A DNA stretch of 57,773 nucleotides from JBDTVS01 sp040007095 (lineage in GTDB: Bacteria > Acidobacteriota > Vicinamibacteria > Vicinamibacterales > CAVVIG01): contig JBDTVS010000216.1 in NCBI GenBank assembly GCA_040007095.1, positions 1-57,773 on the forward strand, given 5' to 3'. Positions 1 through 7,692 of the stretch are shown in pieces. Position 1 is the stretch's first letter. The number at the start of each line of letters is the position of its first letter. Made by a program: the position numbers and the translations under genes. The notes below the pieces were generated by a model. It was not told the origin of the DNA. It did no database searches and worked only from the letters and a program-made list of their open reading frames with translations.

Positions 1-365
1 GTGATGTGCACGATGCCGCCGGGCGACGCGAACGCGTTGACGCCGTCGGTGTCGAGCACGACGAACGTCCAGGCCAGGGTCGGCCGTTCGGACTGCTGCG
101 CGAGCGTCGAACCCACGAGGGTGACGTACTTGTGAATCGCTGGATCCTGCACGACGCCGAAGCGCTGCCGGATCTTCGCGCTGACGTCTTCGCCAATCTT
201 CCGCTCTTCCTCGTCGCTGACGTTCAAGTCGTCGAGCTTATTCTTCGCTTCCTGAATCTTCTGCGCCTTGCCGAGCAGGTCGCCCAGCTGCGCGTGTACG
301 GGCGATACCAACGCCAGCATCGCCAGCATTGCCGGCAGTGCGACGACAGCCATCGATTGCTTCAT
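1..365 (-). CDS. M48-family metalloprotease, N-terminal part (runs off left edge)
   Basis: About 121 residues are visible; the gene continues beyond the window. A signal peptide ends near residue 26 (cleavage after VHAQ). It is followed by a charged helical stretch (KAQKIQEAKNKLDD) and the conserved opening of secreted M48 proteases: a segment around EEERKIGEDVSAKI, then VLDTDGVNAFASPGGIVHIT. In this family the last motif precedes the HExxH zinc site, which lies outside the window. The likely role is periplasmic, BepA/YfgC-like proteolysis or quality control. The ATG overlaps the stop codon of the upstream cyclase gene (ATGA), so the two are probably translationally coupled. The family call is firm; the exact role is inferred. 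Confidence 0.85.
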   Translation of the reverse strand, partial: MKQSMAVVALPAMLAMLALVSPVHAQLGDLLGKAQKIQEAKNKLDDLNVSDEEERKIGEDVSAKIRQRFGVVQDPAIHKYVTLVGSTLAQQSERPTLAWTFVVLDTDGVNAFASPGGIVHI

Positions 366-2425
366 ATACTCGCCTCGTTTGCTTCCCTGATCTTGGCTTG
401 ACCGGCCGCGGGGCCGACCACCTCGAAAATGGCTACCGGGTGCGTCTTGCCTTTGACGACGACGTCGCCGAGCGAGCGAAGCTGGTAGTGCCCTCGCAGC
501 TGCCTGCGGGTGGCTTCGCTGATGATAATCCGAGTGCCGTACTGTTTGTTGAGCGACTCGAGCCGCGCGCCGAGGTTTACGGCGTCGCCGATCACCGTGT
601 AGCTCATGATCGCCTCGCTGCCGATGTTGCCGGCGATCATCGGGCCGGTATTGATCCCGATCCCGATATCGAGTCCGGCAAAGCGCCCCTCGTCCTTCCA
701 CTTCGCGTTCAACCGTCCGAGCTCCTCGACCATGGCGAGCGCCGTCTCGACGGCGTGGTCGGCGTGCTCGGCATCGTCCAGCGGCGCGCCGAACAACGCC
801 ATCACCATGTCGCCGACGAACTTGTCGAGCGTCCCGCGGTGCTGAAACACCAGCTCCACCATCCGCGAGAAATACTCGTTCAGCATCCCGACGACGGCGT
901 CCGCCTGCGCTTGCTCGGTCAGGGCGGTGAAGCCGCGGATGTCCGAGAACAGCACGGTCATGTCGCGGCGCTGCCCGCCGAGACGCGCCAGCGCCGGGTC
1001 GTTGACCAACTGAGCGTACACGTCCCTGGACACGTACTGACCGAAGAGCTTCTTCATCTTCCGCTTTTCGCGATCCTCGAAAAAATACTGGTAGCCGATG
1101 CCGGCCAGCAGGGCGAACCAGCAGGACAGCACCGGCTGAGACAGATTGACCCAGACACCGGCCGCGAACAGGCGCGTCGCCCCCCACCCGATCGAGGTCA
1201 CGATGCCGACCGTCGCCACCGCCGACCACCACGCCGGCAGCAGCGTCGCGGCGAGTCCGACGAGGAGCGCCACGACGATGACCGAGCCGATGCGGAACCA
1301 GGCCGGCGGCCGATCGATGAAGTGATTCGACAAGATGTCGTCAGCGACCGCGGCATGGATCTGGATCCCCGGCATCTTGCCGTGCGCGAATGGCGTTTCG
1401 AACACGTCGAGGAGCCCGGACGCCGTCGTGCCGACAAACACAATCTTGTCGCGGAAGACCGCGGGATCGACCTTCGGCGTCATCTTCGCGAGCAGTTGCT
1501 CTTCGGAGTACTCCAGATCGAAAAACGAGTAGGTCGGATAGGTCCGGGTCTTCAGGTCATCGAGCAGCGTGGGCCCGCGAAACGCGATGAGCGACCACAG
1601 ATAGCTGATCGGACCCTCGGAGGTCGCCACCCGCCGGGGGGACGTCGGCAGGACGCGGTCGCCGATGGTCAGGCGCTCGCGATCGAGCGTGACCGCTGAG
1701 GGCGGGATTCCGCTCGCGCGCATGGCGGCGGCCACGCCCAGCAGAGGGATGGCGCGCTGGCCGTTGCGGACGAACGGCACGCTGTGGCGTATCGGGCCGT
1801 CGGGATCGAGGACAAACAGGTTGTGACCGAATCCCGCGGCGGCGCCGGCAATTGCCGGGAACGGGAGAAACACCGTCCGACGCTCCGCCAGCGCCGCCGA
1901 CTGGAGCCGGAAGCCGAGGTCCGGCAAAGGCGGCGTGTCCTTGGCTTCGCCATCGAAGGTGGCGTCCGCGAGGAGCAGCACGTTGCCGGCGGCCTTGATC
2001 GAGTCGGCGAACGCCTTGTCCGACTCCGCTCCAGACCAGGTCGCATCGCCAAAATCGAAGCCGCGCCGCGTGTCGGCTTCCGCGAAGTCGACATCGTAGG
2101 CGATGACCTTTGCCGGTGCGCGGGCGAGAAAGTCGATGAGCATCGAATGCACCGCCCGCGGCCAGGGCCAGCGTCCCGCGTTCGGCTGCAGGTTGCGGAG
2201 GGAGTATTCGTCGATCTCGACCAGGGCGATATCGGTCCGGGCGGTCGCCGGGCGCGCCGTGTGCGACAGCCGCCAGTCGTAGGTCTTGAGCTCGACGGTT
2301 TCCAGCGGATTTGTGCCGCCGGCGCTGAACACCGTGAACAGCAGGTCGGCCGCCAGGACGAGGGCCGCCGCAGCGCCGCCGACAAGCAGTCCGGCGACGG
2401 CTTTACGCGGGTGGAACGACCACAT
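362..2425 (-). CDS. CHASE2-domain class III adenylate/guanylate cyclase
   Basis: 687 residues. TM helix at about 10-33, then a CHASE2 extracytoplasmic sensor to about 345 (contains the typical DIALVEIDEYSL opening), three closely spaced TM helices at about 355-445, and a C-terminal class III cyclase domain from about 485. Catalytic landmarks are present: FSDIRGF and DKFVGD (metal-binding Asp residues; the Lys of DKFVGD is the base-recognition lysine typical of adenylate cyclases) and VIGDAVNLGARLE (Asn/Arg that stabilise the transition state). It probably converts ATP to cAMP at the inner membrane in response to a periplasmic signal. The stop overlaps the ATG of the M48 protease, suggesting co-expression. 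Confidence 0.92.
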   Translation of the reverse strand: MWSFHPRKAVAGLLVGGAAAALVLAADLLFTVFSAGGTNPLETVELKTYDWRLSHTARPATARTDIALVEIDEYSLRNLQPNAGRWPWPRAVHSMLIDFLARAPAKVIAYDVDFAEADTRRGFDFGDATWSGAESDKAFADSIKAAGNVLLLADATFDGEAKDTPPLPDLGFRLQSAALAERRTVFLPFPAIAGAAAGFGHNLFVLDPDGPIRHSVPFVRNGQRAIPLLGVAAAMRASGIPPSAVTLDRERLTIGDRVLPTSPRRVATSEGPISYLWSLIAFRGPTLLDDLKTRTYPTYSFFDLEYSEEQLLAKMTPKVDPAVFRDKIVFVGTTASGLLDVFETPFAHGKMPGIQIHAAVADDILSNHFIDRPPAWFRIGSVIVVALLVGLAATLLPAWWSAVATVGIVTSIGWGATRLFAAGVWVNLSQPVLSCWFALLAGIGYQYFFEDREKRKMKKLFGQYVSRDVYAQLVNDPALARLGGQRRDMTVLFSDIRGFTALTEQAQADAVVGMLNEYFSRMVELVFQHRGTLDKFVGDMVMALFGAPLDDAEHADHAVETALAMVEELGRLNAKWKDEGRFAGLDIGIGINTGPMIAGNIGSEAIMSYTVIGDAVNLGARLESLNKQYGTRIIISEATRRQLRGHYQLRSLGDVVVKGKTHPVAIFEVVGPAAGQAKIREANEASI

Positions 2426-2584
2426 GTGCGGCAGGGCTCACAGGTGAACGGTACACCCGTCCGACCCGATTGACGACGAATAGAGGAGCCACGACAGGCC
2501 GGGCAGTGGAACCCTGTCGATTCGGCGAGACCCGACTAATGGATCGTTCTCTGGTGCTATCCTCGCCGGAAGGGGATTGACACC

Positions 2585-3307
2585 ATGCGCATCGACGGCC
2601 GCGTGTTCATCGTCACCGGAGCCTCCGCGGGAATCGGTCTTGCTACCGCCCGCACCCTCGCCGCACGGGGCGGACGAATTGCCCTCCTCGCCCGCAGCAG
2701 GCAAGCGCTGGAAGATCTTGCCACGACCCTGCCCGGAAGCCTCGCCGTCACCGCCGACATGACCGACTTTGACGGCATCCGGCGTGCGGTCGCCGATATC
2801 GACCGCCACTACGGGCGCATTGACGGTCTCGTGAACAACGCGGGACGGAGCTACGCCGCCTCGGTCGAAGAGATCGACCCGGCCCTGTTCGATGAGATCT
2901 TCCACCTCAACGTCCTCGGGCCGATCGTCGCGATGCAATCCGTCATTCCGATCCTTCGCCGTCAAGGCGGCGGGAGCATCGTCAACATCAACTCCGGCAC
3001 GGCGTTCATGACCATTCCGCAGTACGGCGTCTACTCGTCCTCGAAGCGCGCGCTGTTGGGCTTCAGCCTGACCGCCCGAGCGGAGTTGGCCGGGGACGGT
3101 ATCGTCGTCAGCGAGGTCTACCCCTTTATCACGGCGACCAACTTTGGCAAGAATCGGATGGGCAACGCGGCCGGCGGCGGCCCGAGCGCCCAATACGCCG
3201 AGGGCGACACGCCGGAGTTCGTGGCAGAGATCGTCGTCAAGGCGATCGAGGAAGGCGGAGCCCAGTATTTTGCCAACGACCGTTTGCGCCAACTTGCGGG
3301 CGCGTGA
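2585..3307 (+). CDS. Short-chain dehydrogenase/reductase (SDR)
   Basis: 240 residues, a classical SDR length. The NAD(P)-binding motif TGASAGIG is at 11-18, NNAG at 84-87, the catalytic Ser at 137 and the Tyr/Lys pair at 150/154 (YSSSK). Arg residues following strand 2 (LLARSRQ) favour NADPH. The substrate cannot be told. An ATG at 2585 follows GAAGGGG about ten bases upstream. The gene is divergent from the cyclase and stands alone, with a short spacer on either side. Confidence 0.92.
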   Translation: MRIDGRVFIVTGASAGIGLATARTLAARGGRIALLARSRQALEDLATTLPGSLAVTADMTDFDGIRRAVADIDRHYGRIDGLVNNAGRSYAASVEEIDPALFDEIFHLNVLGPIVAMQSVIPILRRQGGGSIVNINSGTAFMTIPQYGVYSSSKRALLGFSLTARAELAGDGIVVSEVYPFITATNFGKNRMGNAAGGGPSAQYAEGDTPEFVAEIVVKAIEEGGAQYFANDRLRQLAGA

Positions 3308-3473
3308 TCGACAGCGTCGCGCCTTCGCCCCAGACAAGGCCAACAGCGAATGGCAGCGCGACCACGAGTCCCAGTTCTGGATGTCCGGTCTTAATTAACC
3401 AGGGCTGTCACAATGCCCAGTGCTGCGCTCGCCAGCAAGAACGCGCGAGAACGGCCGTTTCGTGCGCAAAGTC

Positions 3474-3827
3474 TCAAGTTTCTTTCAAGTGGCCGCGACG
3501 CTTCCCAGAACGACCAACGTGCTCGACCTTGCCGGGTCGAACCCTCTCAAGTGCCGCGAGGATTTCCGGAACAAGTAGCCGCAGGTCTGGCATGCGATTG
3601 GATGGAGCACCAACAACCACGACGCCAAACGGAAGAACGGAGATGTCGTGCTGCTGTTCGAGTTTGCTGTCCATCGTCACGAAACCATCGGTGACGCCGC
3701 TTGCGTACTTCGGCAGATCGCCGTTTTTCGTCCCCGCCCAGCCGAGGCCTTGCACGGTGGATACGGAGTGCCCAACCAGGGCGGCGATCAGGTCGTGCGG
3801 GAGGTTCTCGTCAAGCAGTACGCGCAC
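3474..3827 (-). CDS. DUF5615 family PIN-like protein (putative toxin)
   Basis: 117 residues. It begins MRVLLDENLP, the signature of DUF5615/Mut7-C-like PIN-fold proteins; acidic residues D6, E7 and D53 (TMDSK) are positioned as in PIN nucleases. The gene overlaps the upstream DUF433 gene by 17 bases, the usual arrangement of a DUF433-DUF5615 toxin-antitoxin-like pair. The C-terminal tail is rich in Arg/Lys/Gly. Toxicity and RNase activity are inferred from family and context. Confidence 0.8.
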   Translation of the reverse strand: MRVLLDENLPHDLIAALVGHSVSTVQGLGWAGTKNGDLPKYASGVTDGFVTMDSKLEQQHDISVLPFGVVVVGAPSNRMPDLRLLVPEILAALERVRPGKVEHVGRSGKRRGHLKET

Positions 3828-4035
3828 GTGTCAGCAGGGTCTCGCGTGCAAGCTCGAGTGCCGCGATGGCCTGTTCGCGACGAACGGATGGAAATTGCCT
3901 GAGAAATTCGTCCAGCGTGTCGCCGCCTTCGATGTAGTCGAAGAGCGACTGAACGGGGACCCTTGTACCGACGAACACGGGCGTTCCGCTCAGAACCTCA
4001 GGGTCGCTGTGAAGGACTCTCGTTTCGTCGGACAC
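3811..4035 (-). CDS. DUF433 family protein (putative antitoxin)
   Basis: 74 residues with the DUF433 core: a GTPVFVGTRVPVQSLFDY motif, then a helix-turn-helix-like section (GGDTLDEFLRQFPSV) and a final helix. DUF433 proteins bind DNA and are regularly paired with DUF5615 PIN-like partners; here the partner starts within the last codons of this gene. It is the presumed antitoxin and autorepressor. It lies nine bases downstream of decayed kinase/sigma fragments. Confidence 0.8.
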   Translation of the reverse strand: MSDETRVLHSDPEVLSGTPVFVGTRVPVQSLFDYIEGGDTLDEFLRQFPSVRREQAIAALELARETLLTRARTA

Positions 4036-4044
4036 GACTGAACG

Positions 4045-4194
4045 TCAGTATAGCGCCCCAAGGGAATACATTGACGGTCCTTCCGGCTCGATTCCACGGA
4101 CCAGGCTCATCATCGTCGGCGAATTGGTGAGGTCGTGCGCATCCGCCCCACCTGCCCCGAATTTCGCTAGTCCGAAGTCGAGCACCTTCACGCC
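4045..4194 (-). pseudogene. Remnant of a Ser/Thr protein kinase (subdomain VII)
   Basis: Reading from 4194, about 49 codons encode GVKVLDFGLAKFGAGG, then DLTNSPTMMS, and end at a stop. KVLDFGLAK is the Hanks-type kinase DFG region, and the following LTNSPTM block is typical of acidobacterial PknB-like kinases before the activation segment. Everything on either side of this segment is missing. It overlaps, in another frame, the 3' end of the sigma factor remnant. In these bacteria an ECF sigma factor is often followed by such a kinase, so an internal deletion has probably joined the two. Confidence 0.65.
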
Positions 4195-4526
4195 AGCAGC
4201 ACTTTCAAGTGGGCCCCTGGACGCTTCGCCGCCAGGTGCTCACGCGCATGATCGATCAGGACGCGCCGCATCATCTGAGCGGCGATGGCGAAAAAGTGGG
4301 CGCGATTCTGCCAGGCCACGCGATCCTGAGCCGTCAGACGTAGGTACGCCTCATGCACCAGCGCCGTCGGCTGCAGGGTGTGATCGGAGCGCTCACGGCG
4401 TAAATACGCCCCGGCCCTTCGGCGCAGCTCGCGGTAGACGACCGGCACCAACGCATCCCGCGCCTGAAGATCGCCGCGGCCCCACGCGCGCAGTAGATGG
4501 CTGACGGAGCCGGTTCGCTCGTCCAT
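4188..4526 (-). pseudogene. Truncated ECF sigma factor (SigK-like / TIGR02999-like)
   Basis: About 112 codons from the probable ATG at 4526. The protein matches region 2 of the acidobacterial ECF family: HLLRAWGRGDLQARDALVPV, YRELRRRAGAYLRRE, LVHEAYLRL and NRAHFFAIAAQMMRRVLIDH. The reading stops after AKRPGAHLKVLLA, before the region 4 helix-turn-helix, so it cannot bind a -35 element normally. Full-length relatives have about 180-190 residues. The end runs straight into a kinase fragment in a different frame, so I read it as a deletion remnant rather than a working regulator. An open frame continues upstream to 4622, but that part resembles beta-propeller debris. Confidence 0.7.
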
Positions 4527-4559
4527 GTGGGGTTGGGCCTCTGATGAGCTACTGACAGG

Positions 4560-4820
4560 TCCCTTTATGGAGGCATCGAACCGATCGGTCAACCGGCGTG
4601 TCGTCGTTCCAACACAGCCCACGTCGAAGTTCTCGATCCGGTTCGACGCGAAACAACACGCGGCTGCGGTCCCGGCTCCACACGGGCGTCACATCATCGG
4701 TTGGACCGCTGGTCAACCTCGTCAGCCCGGGCGTTGGAGGTTCCAGACCCAGATGTCCCGATTGGCGCCGGGAATGTTGAGGGCCACGCGGGTGCCATTC
4801 GATGAGATGCGCGAGTATCG
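4560..4820 (-). pseudogene. Remnant of a TolB/PD40-type beta-propeller (kinase C-terminus?)
   Basis: Reading from about 4820 gives RISSNGTRVALNIPG followed by RDIWVWNLQRPG and a stop. In the next frame it continues as RLTSGPTDDVTPVWSRDRSR, then VLFRVEP. DG(T/R)xVA, DIWVWNL and the LTxxP...PVWSxDxxRVLF pattern are typical of WD40-like/PD40 repeats, which form the C-terminal sensor of many acidobacterial Ser/Thr kinases. At least one frameshift separates the pieces. Together with the sigma and kinase fragments, this is debris of one or more sigma-kinase units. Confidence 0.55.
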
Positions 4821-4950
4821 GGGGATCTCGTCTCGACGGCAGAAGCGCGCTCGCGCGACTCGGCGAAGGCGGAAGTCAGCGCTTCGCCGGGCGCGAAGAC
4901 CCCGCCGGGGAATCCTCAAGAAGTCACTGACCAGTTGTTGGTTGGAAGCT

Positions 4951-5025
4951 TGGTAGCGGTACGGGGAATCGAACCCCGGTCCCGTGGCTGAGAACCACGT
5001 GTCCTGACCCCTAGACGATACCGCC
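4951..5025 (-). tRNA. tRNA-Glu (anticodon CTC)
   Basis: 75 nt including an encoded CCA. On the minus strand the acceptor GGCGGTA pairs with TACCGCT (with a terminal G-U). The anticodon arm is CGTGG-TTCTCAG-CCACG, giving anticodon CTC. The T arm is GGGG-TTCGATT-CCCC, and A is the discriminator before CCA. An open reading frame running through this region on the same strand is an accident of the tRNA sequence. Confidence 0.95.
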
Positions 5026-5338
5026 ACGTCCCTGCCGTTCGCAGGAATCTCACATTTTAGCGGGCGGCAACGGCCCCGTCAATTGTGGTCCCGGTCCGAT
5101 CGAGAGGATGTTCGAGTGGTTGTCTTCGTTGGCTCGGACTGCCCAGTGATCGCCACTCCGATCACAGAGCCGCGGGTACGGCATCGCGAACGCGCCGGAC
5201 TATACCCTAAGGGACCCGAAGGGCCCGCGGCAGAATCAGGTGTGCATTGCGGGCGGCGAGGTGCACCTCATTTTGCCGCAGGCCCTAAGTTGGGCCGAGG
5301 GTGGCACTCGAGGTTGGGCGCGCGATCGCCGGCAGACT
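5026..5338. other. Intergenic region without recognised genes
   Basis: About 310 bases between tRNA-Glu and the M23 peptidase gene. No convincing gene, repeat or promoter was seen. The peptidase frame stays open back to 5240, but the residues encoded there resemble no signal peptide. Confidence 0.5.
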
Positions 5339-6709
5339 ATGTATGATCGTTTCGTGGTTCGCTTTCTGCTCGTCCTGCTCCTCGTCGCTGCCGCTGCGTT
5401 TGGCGGAGCTTACTTCGTGGCCGGCCGCGGCGCGCCGCCGCGCGTCACCATCGACAAACCCGATCGCCTCGTCGGCCAGACCGGCGCGCTCGAGGTGACC
5501 GTCGAGGTGCCGGGCGGCCGGTTGTCCTCCCTGACGATCGCGCTCGAGCAGAACGGCCAGACGACCCCGCTCTTCGCGCTGGATGCCACGCAGGACGCCA
5601 CCGTCACACAACTCGACGCGAGCCACCTGCGGGTGTCTCGCCAGATCGGCAAGGTGGCGGTGCCGGCCTTGCGGGCGGGGCCCGCCCGCATCCTGGTGTC
5701 GGCCTCCCGGCCGTCACTGCTGAAGCTGAAGACACTGTCCAGCGCGGCCAGCAAAGACGTCCAGGTACGGCTCGATCCGCCGCGCGTGGCCGTGCTTTCG
5801 ATGAAGCACTACGTCAACCACGGCGGCGCCGAATTCGTGATCTACCGCGCCACACCGCCCGACGTGCGGTCGGGCGTCAGGGTTGGCGCGATCGAGTATC
5901 CGGGGTTTTCACTCGGAGGGGACACGAAGGCTGCGTTCTTTGCCCTCCTGCACGATCAGCCCTTGCACGCGCCGATCGCGGTGTTTGCGCGCGACGAGGC
6001 CGACAACCAGGCGCGGGCGGCGTTCGTGGACAGCGTGTTCGAAAAGCCGTTCAAGAAGAGCCGGATCGAGCTCGACGACCGGTTCCTCGGTCGGGTCGTC
6101 CCGGAGATCCTGACGAATTCGCCGGCCTTGAACACGCCGCCGCCGCCGGAAGACGGCGACATGGTCGCGCCGTTCCTGAAAATCAACGGCGAGCTTCGCG
6201 CGATGAACAACAACGAGATCGCCGCCCTCGCCCTGAAAACGGCCACGACCCGTCTATGGAACGGACCATTCGTCCAACTCGGTAACTCGCAAGTCGAAGC
6301 GTCGTTCGCGGACCGCCGGACCTATCTGTACAAAGGCCGTGAGGTGGATCAGCAGTTCCACCTCGGCTTCGATCTCGCCGTCACCGCGAACGTCCCGGTC
6401 GTTGCAGCAAACGCGGGCGTCGTGCTCAACGCCAGCTGGCTTGGCATCTTCGGCAACTGCGTCGTCATCGACCACGGCATGGGGGTGCAGTCGTTGTACG
6501 GACACTTGTCGTCGTTGGACGTCAAGGTCGGCGACAGCGTGACCAAAGGCCAGATCCTCGGCCGGAGCGGGATGACCGGACTCGCCGGGGGCGATCACCT
6601 GCATTTCACGATGCTGGTCGGCGGGCATCCGGTGAATCCGGTCGAATGGTGGGACGCGCACTGGGTGCAGGATCGGGTCGATCGGAAGCTGCGCGAGGTT
6701 GGCCAGTAG
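5339..6709 (+). CDS. M23 (LytM-type) peptidase, membrane-anchored
   Basis: 456 residues from the ATG at 5339, chosen because a clean TM anchor (residues 7-28) follows at once. Residues 30-320 form a long beta-rich periplasmic region. The M23 domain at about 335-440 has H341 and D345 (HLGFD) and the HLH pair at 420-422, so all zinc ligands are present and the enzyme should be active. It probably cleaves peptidoglycan cross-bridges in the periplasm. It stands alone, followed by the promoter of the cupredoxin lipoprotein gene. Confidence 0.9.
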   Translation: MYDRFVVRFLLVLLLVAAAAFGGAYFVAGRGAPPRVTIDKPDRLVGQTGALEVTVEVPGGRLSSLTIALEQNGQTTPLFALDATQDATVTQLDASHLRVSRQIGKVAVPALRAGPARILVSASRPSLLKLKTLSSAASKDVQVRLDPPRVAVLSMKHYVNHGGAEFVIYRATPPDVRSGVRVGAIEYPGFSLGGDTKAAFFALLHDQPLHAPIAVFARDEADNQARAAFVDSVFEKPFKKSRIELDDRFLGRVVPEILTNSPALNTPPPPEDGDMVAPFLKINGELRAMNNNEIAALALKTATTRLWNGPFVQLGNSQVEASFADRRTYLYKGREVDQQFHLGFDLAVTANVPVVAANAGVVLNASWLGIFGNCVVIDHGMGVQSLYGHLSSLDVKVGDSVTKGQILGRSGMTGLAGGDHLHFTMLVGGHPVNPVEWWDAHWVQDRVDRKLREVGQ

Positions 6710-6733
6710 CTCCCACGGGTTGTTAGGGTAATA

Positions 6734-6760
6734 TTGACGGTCGGTCCGTCCTGTTCTAAT
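6734..6760 (+). promoter_or_regulatory. Possible sigma70-type promoter of the cupredoxin lipoprotein gene
   Basis: TTGACG (6734-6739) and TCTAAT (6755-6760) with a short 15-base spacer, about 34 bases before the start codon. A clear ribosome-binding site AGGAGA lies ahead of the ATG at 6794. The spacer is shorter than ideal, so this is tentative. Confidence 0.4.
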
Positions 6761-6793
6761 CAGATTCAAGATTAATTCGCCTAGGAGAATTCA

Positions 6794-7582
6794 ATGCATC
6801 TACGAAACATGTGGGTTGGCACGCTCGGCTTGGCGCTGGCTGCGTCGCTCGCGTGCGGCGGCAGCAAGGCGCCCGAGACGGCGGCGCCGGCGTCATCGGC
6901 CTCAGGTGGTCAGAAGGTCGACCCGGCGACGGCGGGCGACGTCAAGGGCGTCATCTCCCTCGAGGGCGCGGCGCCGAAGAACGAGCCGATCAAGATGAAC
7001 GCCGACCCGGTGTGCGTAAAAGCCAACTCGACGCCTCAGTTCCAGGAAACCTATGAAGTCGCAGACGGGAAACTGGCCAACGTGTTCGTCTACGTCAAGG
7101 ACGGCCTGGGCAATTACTCGTTCGATACCCCGACTGAAATGGCGAGGATCGACCAGATGAGCTGCCGCTACCATCCTCATGTGTTTGGTGTCCGCGTGGG
7201 TCAGCCGATTGAGATCCTCAACAGCGACGATACGCTGCACAACATCCACGCCTTGCCGAAGGCCAACAGCGAGTTCAACAACGGCCAGCCCATCAAGGGC
7301 ATGAAGATGAATCACACCTTCACCTCGAAAGAAGTGATGGTGCCCTTCAAGTGCGACGTGCACGGTTGGATGAATGCGTATGTCGGCGTGATGGATAATC
7401 CGTATTTCGTCACGACCGGCAAGGACGGCTCATTCGAACTCAAGGGGCTCCCTCCCGGGACCTACACCCTCGAAGCGTGGCACGAAAAGCTCGGCCCGAT
7501 GACGCAGAGCGTCACGATTGGCGCGAAGGAAACCAAGGAAGTCAATTTCGCGTTCAAAGCCCCGGCTGGTGCGGCCGACTAA
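6794..7582 (+). CDS. Lipoprotein with cupredoxin-like and carboxypeptidase-regulatory-like domains
   Basis: 262 residues. The lipobox SLAC places the lipidated Cys at 21, followed by a Ala/Ser-rich linker to about 48. Residues 50-200 resemble a plastocyanin-like fold: HNIH at 149-152 and CDVHGWM at 187-193 supply His, Cys, His and Met of a type 1 copper site. Residues 203-256 form a small CarboxypepD_reg-like beta sandwich (GKDGSFELKGLPPGTYTLEA). It is probably periplasmic or outer-membrane-attached and may carry electrons or copper. The neighbouring heme A/O synthesis genes fit a role in cytochrome oxidase function or assembly, but that is inference. Confidence 0.8.
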   Translation: MHLRNMWVGTLGLALAASLACGGSKAPETAAPASSASGGQKVDPATAGDVKGVISLEGAAPKNEPIKMNADPVCVKANSTPQFQETYEVADGKLANVFVYVKDGLGNYSFDTPTEMARIDQMSCRYHPHVFGVRVGQPIEILNSDDTLHNIHALPKANSEFNNGQPIKGMKMNHTFTSKEVMVPFKCDVHGWMNAYVGVMDNPYFVTTGKDGSFELKGLPPGTYTLEAWHEKLGPMTQSVTIGAKETKEVNFAFKAPAGAAD

Positions 7583-7590
7583 ACGCCAGT

Positions 7591-7674
7591 GGTCCGGCAG
7601 GTCGAGTGGGGCCAGGTGAGTCTCCTCGGTTCCCGAGAGACAGACTCGCCTGGCCTCACCCGGGCTGCCGGACC
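7591..7674. repeat. Large imperfect inverted repeat (hairpin)
   Basis: GGTCCGGCAG at 7591-7600 is exactly complementary to CTGCCGGACC at 7665-7674. Inside, GGCCAGGTGAGTCT pairs with AGACTCGCCTGGCC through 13 pairs plus one G-T. The whole 84-base segment could fold into a long hairpin between the cupredoxin gene and ctaA. It could be a terminator-like structure or a REP/MITE-type element. Confidence 0.75.
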
Positions 7675-7692
7675 TTCCTGTTCGTCACATTG

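Noticed and set aside
4951..5025. tRNA-Glu as an integration site
   Set aside because: No integrase gene and no repeat of the tRNA 3' end was seen within the window.
4722..5027. A minus-strand open frame starting in the tRNA
   Set aside because: Its first 25 codons are the tRNA-Glu sequence itself. Only its tail, a propeller fragment, has meaning, and that is listed as a pseudogene.
7477..7692. Upstream extension of ctaA
   Set aside because: It would overlap the cupredoxin gene and pass through a large hairpin. ATG 7693 starts directly at the first TM helix.
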